This document shows positions 61,201 through 64,000 of a stretch of 64,000 nt of DNA, piece after piece. The first letter of the stretch is position 1; each line of letters begins with the position of its first letter. Under the pieces are notes generated by a model. That model was not told where the DNA came from and made no database searches. It saw nothing but the letters and a program-made list of their open reading frames with translations. The position numbers were made by a program, and so were the translations under genes. The stretch comes from Paenibacillus sp. 481 (GTDB lineage Bacteria > Bacillota > Bacilli > Paenibacillales > Paenibacillaceae), in assembly GCF_021223605.1 (NCBI RefSeq), contig NZ_CP075175.1, forward strand, positions 5,163,501-5,227,500, read 5' to 3'.

Positions 61201-64000
61201 CCACTATCCGCAAGCATAAAGGCCAGCCTTTCCGGCGGGAATCCAGGGTCAAGTGGCACATACGCTGCACCAGCCTTCAAAATGCCGACAATCGATACAA
61301 TCATCTCCATCGAGCGCTCTGCAAGTAGCCCTACGGCATCACCAGACCGAACCCCCTGCTGTCTTAGCGCTGCTGCAAGAAAGGTTGAGCGGACATCCAG
61401 CTCTTTGTAAGTAATCTCATCTGTTCCGAATCGAACGGCTGGATGATCAGGCTGACGCGCTACCGTTTCCGTAAATAGCTGAGGAATCGTTGCTTCCCGC
61501 GGATAAGGTGCTGACACCCCACCGAAGCTTGCCAGCTGAAGTTGCTCCTCCTGTGACATTAATTCGATTTCCTTGATTTGCTGTTCCGGTCGCTCAACCA
61601 TCTGCTGCACAATCCGCTCAAAATGCCCGGCCATACGTGCAATCGTCGAATGACTGAACAAATCCGTACTATACTCAATCGTCATCATGATAATATCTTC
61701 ATGTTCAGCTCCTGCCCACGTCATATCAAACTTCGAGCGATTCGCAGGTGTCTCCACTTGATGAATTTGCATGCTTGGCAACTCAAGTTGCGCCTTGTTC
61801 ATATTTTGCAGGACAAAAAGCGTATCAAACAACGGATGACGACTTGAATCCCTTGGCACATCTAACTTTTCAATTAGTGCTTCAAGTGGAAAAAGGGTGT
61901 GCTTATACGCTTCTAACACATTGTCCCTTACTTGCCCGATATATTGTTCAATTGACAACTCTGCCTTTGGAGCGCAGCGCAATCCGAGCGTCTTTACAAA
62001 CATTCCGATAAGCGTGTTCGTTTCCACGTGATCCCGGCCTGCAATCGGGGTGCCAACCACGATATCCTCCTGTCCTGAATATTTGGCAAGTAAAATATGA
62101 TAAGCCGAGAAAAGTATCATAAATAGGGTCACTTTATTAGCTACAGTAGCTTGTTTAAGCTGAGAGGTCAGTTCGCGATCAAGTTGAAAAGTATATTGCG
62201 TCCCCTCGTAGCGCTGGACGCGAGGTCGAATACCGTCCAATTTTAAATCGAGCACAGGAATCTCTTCCTTAAACTGTGCGAGCCAGTAAGACTCCTCGGC
62301 TAAATAACGTTCGCTTGCCTGCGCCGTCTGTTCCCACACGGCATAGTCTTTATATTGAATACTAAGTGGTGCTAATACCTCTCCGTTATACAAGCTGAAC
62401 AGCTCATCAAATAATATAGCGGTAGAAATGCCGTCAGACACGATATGATGAGTATCAATGAAGAGCAGATGCTCAGCGGTAGAAAGCCTCCGAACGGCAG
62501 CTCGCAACAAAGAATGATTGGATAAATGAAATGGCTGGATACATGAAGCAATCCAGTTCCTGTTACTCTCCGTTCTGCTGTCATTTGAAGTAGCCTGTAT
62601 TTCATTCTTTTCATCCATGATTTCCAGATGCCAGTTCAACTCTTCAGCGGAGTGTACTCGCTGCCAGATTTCCCCTTCTTCCATCGCAAAAGAAGTACGC
62701 AAAGATTCGTGTCGCTCTATAAGCAGGATGAAAGCTTGCTCTAAACGAGAGAGATCCAATTCGCCTTCAATACGTAGAATCATTGGCATATTGTAGCTTG
62801 TGCCGACATTTTCATATTGTTGAACGACATACAGTCTTCTTTGGGCGGAAGAAGCAGGATACGCATCCATAAATGGAGCAGATAGAATTGAAGATGGAAA
62901 AGTGTGCTCCGCCTCATCATTGATCCTTGCTGCAAGTTCCTGTATCGTTGCAAAATTGAAAATGTCCTGCAAGTTAAGCTTCACATTAAAGTGGTGCTGT
63001 ACTTTGGCTATAAGCAGCATGGCTTTCAATGAATGTCCACCCAATGCGAAAAAATTATCAAAAATGCCTACTCGTTCATGGCCGAGTACTTCAGCCCAGA
63101 TCGACGCAAGTGCTTGTTCGATATGGTTAGTTGGGGCTGTGTACTGTTCTACTCTGCGTACCTGAGATGCAGGCAGTGCTCCACGATCTACTTTTCCGTT
63201 AGAGGTCAGAGGCAACGATTCAAGTATTACAAAACTTGATGGAATCATATATTCTGGCAGCAACGGTTTAAGCCGCTCACGAAGCTCACGAAGCATAATT
63301 TCGAGTGCAGTACAGCGTTCTGTCTCGGTGCAACCTGTAGAGAATGCTGAGTCTACAGGAACAGCGGGAACAACATAGGCTGCTAAATAAGAATGCCCTT
63401 GTTCGTCCTTGCCAGGAACGATGACAACCTCGCGTACTTCAGGCAAGGAAAGAAGTTTACCTTCGACTTCGCCCAGCTCAATTCGGTTCCCGCGAATTTT
63501 AACCTGCCGATCCATCCGCTCAAGGAACTCAAGGTTGCCATTTGGCAGCCATCGAACGAGGTCCCCTGTCCGGTATAGTCTTTCGCCATCTACGAGTGGA
63601 CTTGCGATAAATCGTTCAGCCGTCAGCTCAGGCTGGTTTAAATACTCGCGAGCCAGCCCTTCCCCGCCAATGTGCAGTTCACCTGGAACACCGATCGGTT
63701 GTTGCTGGCCCCATCGGTTCAGCACGTATACCTGCGTATTGTGAATAGGCCGTCCAATCGGCACGGTCTCACGTTCTCGAATGCTTTCATCCACGGTATA
63801 GGTCGTCGCAAACACGGTCGTCTCTGTCGGCCCATACGCATTCGCTATTCGGTTTGGACCCAAGTAATCCAGTGCCTTCATGACATGCTTCTTGGAGGCT
63901 GCTTCACCGCCAAAGAACAGCTTGCTTACATGCTTCAGGCACGTCACGTCCCAGTCCACGAGCGTGTTAAACAGCGCTGTGGTCATAAACGCGAAAGTGA
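55206..64000 (-). CDS. Non-ribosomal peptide synthetase, 3' part (A-T-C-A-T-C-A-T-C)
   Basis: The frame is open from 55206 to the window edge, so the protein's N-terminus is outside (2930 residues visible). Domains in reading order with rough nucleotide spans: partial A1 (64000-63180), T1 (GGHSLKAM; 63140-62910), C2 (HHIVSDG; 62880-61570), A2 (61540-59970), T2 (59950-59720), C3 (HHSVSDG; 59690-58380), A3 (58320-56790), T3 (GGHSLNAM; 56770-56540), C4 (HHAVSDG; 56500-55206). There is no thioesterase or epimerase. Read by eye, A2 and A3 have the same binding-pocket residues D,G,Y,F,F,G,G,V,F,K; A1 differs by Ala at the seventh. This hints at a hydrophobic substrate used three times. The domains A1, A2 and A3 are nearly identical in DNA, so module duplication or gene conversion is recent. 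Confidence 0.93.
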   Translation of the reverse strand, partial: TFAFMTTALFNTLVDWDVTCLKHVSKLFFGGEAASKKHVMKALDYLGPNRIANAYGPTETTVFATTYTVDESIRERETVPIGRPIHNTQVYVLNRWGQQQPIGVPGELHIGGEGLAREYLNQPELTAERFIASPLVDGERLYRTGDLVRWLPNGNLEFLERMDRQVKIRGNRIELGEVEGKLLSLPEVREVVIVPGKDEQGHSYLAAYVVPAVPVDSAFSTGCTETERCTALEIMLRELRERLKPLLPEYMIPSSFVILESLPLTSNGKVDRGALPASQVRRVEQYTAPTNHIEQALASIWAEVLGHERVGIFDNFFALGGHSLKAMLLIAKVQHHFNVKLNLQDIFNFATIQELAARINDEAEHTFPSSILSAPFMDAYPASSAQRRLYVVQQYENVGTSYNMPMILRIEGELDLSRLEQAFILLIERHESLRTSFAMEEGEIWQRVHSAEELNWHLEIMDEKNEIQATSNDSRTESNRNWIASCIQPFHLSNHSLLRAAVRRLSTAEHLLFIDTHHIVSDGISTAILFDELFSLYNGEVLAPLSIQYKDYAVWEQTAQASERYLAEESYWLAQFKEEIPVLDLKLDGIRPRVQRYEGTQYTFQLDRELTSQLKQATVANKVTLFMILFSAYHILLAKYSGQEDIVVGTPIAGRDHVETNTLIGMFVKTLGLRCAPKAELSIEQYIGQVRDNVLEAYKHTLFPLEALIEKLDVPRDSSRHPLFDTLFVLQNMNKAQLELPSMQIHQVETPANRSKFDMTWAGAEHEDIIMMTIEYSTDLFSHSTIARMAGHFERIVQQMVERPEQQIKEIELMSQEEQLQLASFGGVSAPYPREATIPQLFTETVARQPDHPAVRFGTDEITYKELDVRSTFLAAALRQQGVRSGDAVGLLAERSMEMIVSIVGILKAGAAYVPLDPGFPPERLAFMLADSGVRLLLAEDVQVAPNFTGKVLPLDVQRWNSTTDAPATVATERGAEMVATRELRSEDIAYIMYTSGSTGTPKGVVTTHQNVVKTSINNGFMDVRPADRMLQLSNYAFDGSTYEIFGALLNGATLVLIRKEDMLNAAELARTFEEQRITSAFMTAALFNTLVDWDVTCLKHVSKLFFGGEAGSKKHVVKALDYLGPNRIANGYGPTETTVFAATYSVDNTIRECGTVPIGRPIHNTQVYVLNRWGQQQPIGVPGELHVGGEGLAREYLNQPELTAERFIASPFVAGERLYRTGDLVRWLPDGNLEFLERLDRQVKIRGNRIELGEVEDKLLSLPEVREVVVVPAKDEQGHSFLAAYLVPTVPTEPEHFTALEALLRTQLKPIVPDYMVPSSFIILDSMPLTTNGKIDRRALPAPHERVTIRYTAPTNEVEQQLASIWAEVLGLEQVGIYDHFFELGGHSLKAMTLIAKVHKMLDIRLSLHDVFANTSVYEQALLIQKEARDDRHAPLRPARVQATYPVSSAQKRLYMVQQVDRSGTSYNMPMVFEFESEIDRERMQEAFLALLDRHESLRTSFKVVQGELRQQIHSVLELNWNMKHDMFTGEPDDAVAVQDRIDNYLISFIRPFDLTGPSLLRAGMLTVSKMRHLLIIDIHHSVSDGVSTGIIFRELLQLYNGVVFEPLSVQYKDYAVQEQEQKNSEAYRQSECFWLEQFKGELPVLNFPYDFTRQSGKKCAGGQSELQLSAEFTERLNELAGRNGTTLYTLLLTAYSILLSKYSGDEDIIIGAPMAGRKHADTADIVGMFVHTMALRLAPRGEIQLQSYISEVRERLLHAFEHELYPLEELIEQLNLSRDPNRHPLFDTMFVLQNMELTSFEQSDMRIRQLRTTTQEPKFDMTWGGHETEKGLCLTVEYDRDLFAPATIERMQSHYYYILEQMVDRPEQNIKNIGLLTEEERVQLASFGGVSAPYPREATIPQLFTETVARQPDHPAVRFGTDEITYKELDVRSTFLAAALRQQGVRSGDAVGLLAERSMEMIVSIVGILKAGAAYVPLDPGFPPERLAFMLADSGARLLLAEEDQVAPNFLGKVLPLDVQRWNSTTDAPATVATERGAEMVATRELRSVDVAYIMYTSGSTGTPKGVVTTHQNVVKTSINNGFMDVRPADRMLQLSNYAFDGSTYEIFGALLNGATLVLIRKDDVLNAAELARTFEEQRITSAFMTAALFNTLVDWDVTCLKYVSKLFFGGEAGSKKHVVKALDYLGPNRIANGYGPTETTVFTATYTVDESIREQGTVPIGRPIHNTQVYVLNRWGQLQPIGVSGELYVGGEGLAREYLNQPELTAERFIASPFVAGERLYRTGDLVRWLPDGNLEFLERLDRQVKIRGNRIELSEVEDKLLSLPEVREVVVVPAKDEQEYSFLAAYIVVNEDGKDTGSSIFREHLNALLPRYMVPSVFVLLDSLPLTSNGKVDRNSLPQPSRKSDLEYMAPTNSVEVELVRIWEEVLKVDCVGIEDHFFEHGGHSLNAMMVTTLIQQRLHVRIDLQAVFENPTVKSLAGYVQSNMQSNPQDIYAVISPAAEQDVYPATPYQAYGYLASEGNTHWNMPMAFQIDGALHPERLQRSFQLLIARHEALRTSLEIQARQVVQRIHPVVHFELTREQAYSEAERVRIMTAFIEPFSSISPPLMRAKLLEVGWEKNVLLLDMHHAVSDGTSLGILLSELFQLYDGLELRPVPLQYKDYAVWQKDILDRGAFAESGSFWQQQLAGYQPFKLPTDGTQIDLQNYEGDSVVTKIPKQWLYNIKNELGDPMVTDFAVLYSIYLLLLHQITDETDLVVGTYAFGRQRPELQETVGLFINTIPLRNRITVEDSYAEFVQQVQKRLIKAFEHQQYPFEKMLEDAEVPFDIDKKPLFDTMFNLNNFTVRPVETTSLQVSPYPYDWKFSEYDLYVTAQYFADEFIVQFDYRTTLFLTKTMNTFANRYVSLFEHIARNPYSQIYTLDNMTIS

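Noticed and set aside
56237-63744. Many plus-strand open frames of 60-223 codons opposite the NRPS, several nearly identical to each other
   Set aside because: They are antisense shadows of the repeated adenylation domains, have no ribosome sites and repeat only because the modules are duplicated.

Overview
The window looks like a chromosomal segment of a spore-forming, low-to-moderate GC Firmicute, most likely Paenibacillus or a close relative. This rests on strong AGGAGG-type ribosome sites, many TTG and GTG starts, ArsR/ArsB/thioredoxin-type ArsC, DUF2089/SHOCT genes, an ABC-F gene with an attenuator leader, a Lys/Arg/Ser-rich coat-like protein and a large NRPS. The genus is an inference. 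No rRNA or tRNA gene and no CRISPR array was seen.

Layout. 1-7.9 kb is an accessory region: a zinc-ribbon/nuclease-like gene cut by the window edge, a 1311-residue nuclease-STAND ATPase that resembles Avs-type antiphage proteins, and a decayed copy of an arsBC operon. 7.9-9.2 kb holds a CGNR-type regulator and a PnuC-like transporter. 9.6-15.6 kb is an envelope-stress module: response regulator, histidine kinase, beta-propeller lipoprotein, a polysaccharide deacetylase and a membrane acyltransferase-like protein. The last two have near-identical promoters with four direct repeats at 11-bp spacing. 15.7-20.2 kb holds two drug-resistance units: an ABC-F protein behind two leader ORFs and an intrinsic terminator, and an MFS pump divergent from its MerR regulator. 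20-29 kb mixes decayed genes with hydrolases, an FGE-like protein, a TetR/DUF2834 pair and a DMT pair divergent from a Crp/Fnr regulator. 30-37 kb is metal/metalloid related: two ArsR genes, arsB, arsC, two flavoproteins, and a CsoR-type promoter driving a Cys-Cys micropeptide and a cut-off copper-chaperone domain.

40.3-46.0 kb is the most interesting block: a tight operon of five families known only by their Salmonella names, STM4015 (LRR-like), STM4014 (ATP-grasp), STM4013 (sulfatase-fold hydrolase), STM4012 and STM4011 (two radical SAM proteins), followed by an adenylylsulfate kinase (CysC). Its chemistry is, as far as I know, undescribed. 46.5-53 kb encodes a two-domain glycosyltransferase, a basic coat-like protein with a 351-bp internal tandem duplication and an 826-residue beta-roll protein of SHAEG repeats with a C-terminal peptidase G2 domain. 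53.4-64 kb holds an MFS exporter, a 49-residue peptide gene and the 3' part of an NRPS whose modules have recently been duplicated and which ends in a condensation domain, not a thioesterase.

Small intergenic repeats with the core TTCTTGTCA recur near 7.6, 7.8, 37.2 and 53.2 kb. All motifs, specificity codes and promoters were read by eye; no database search was possible.
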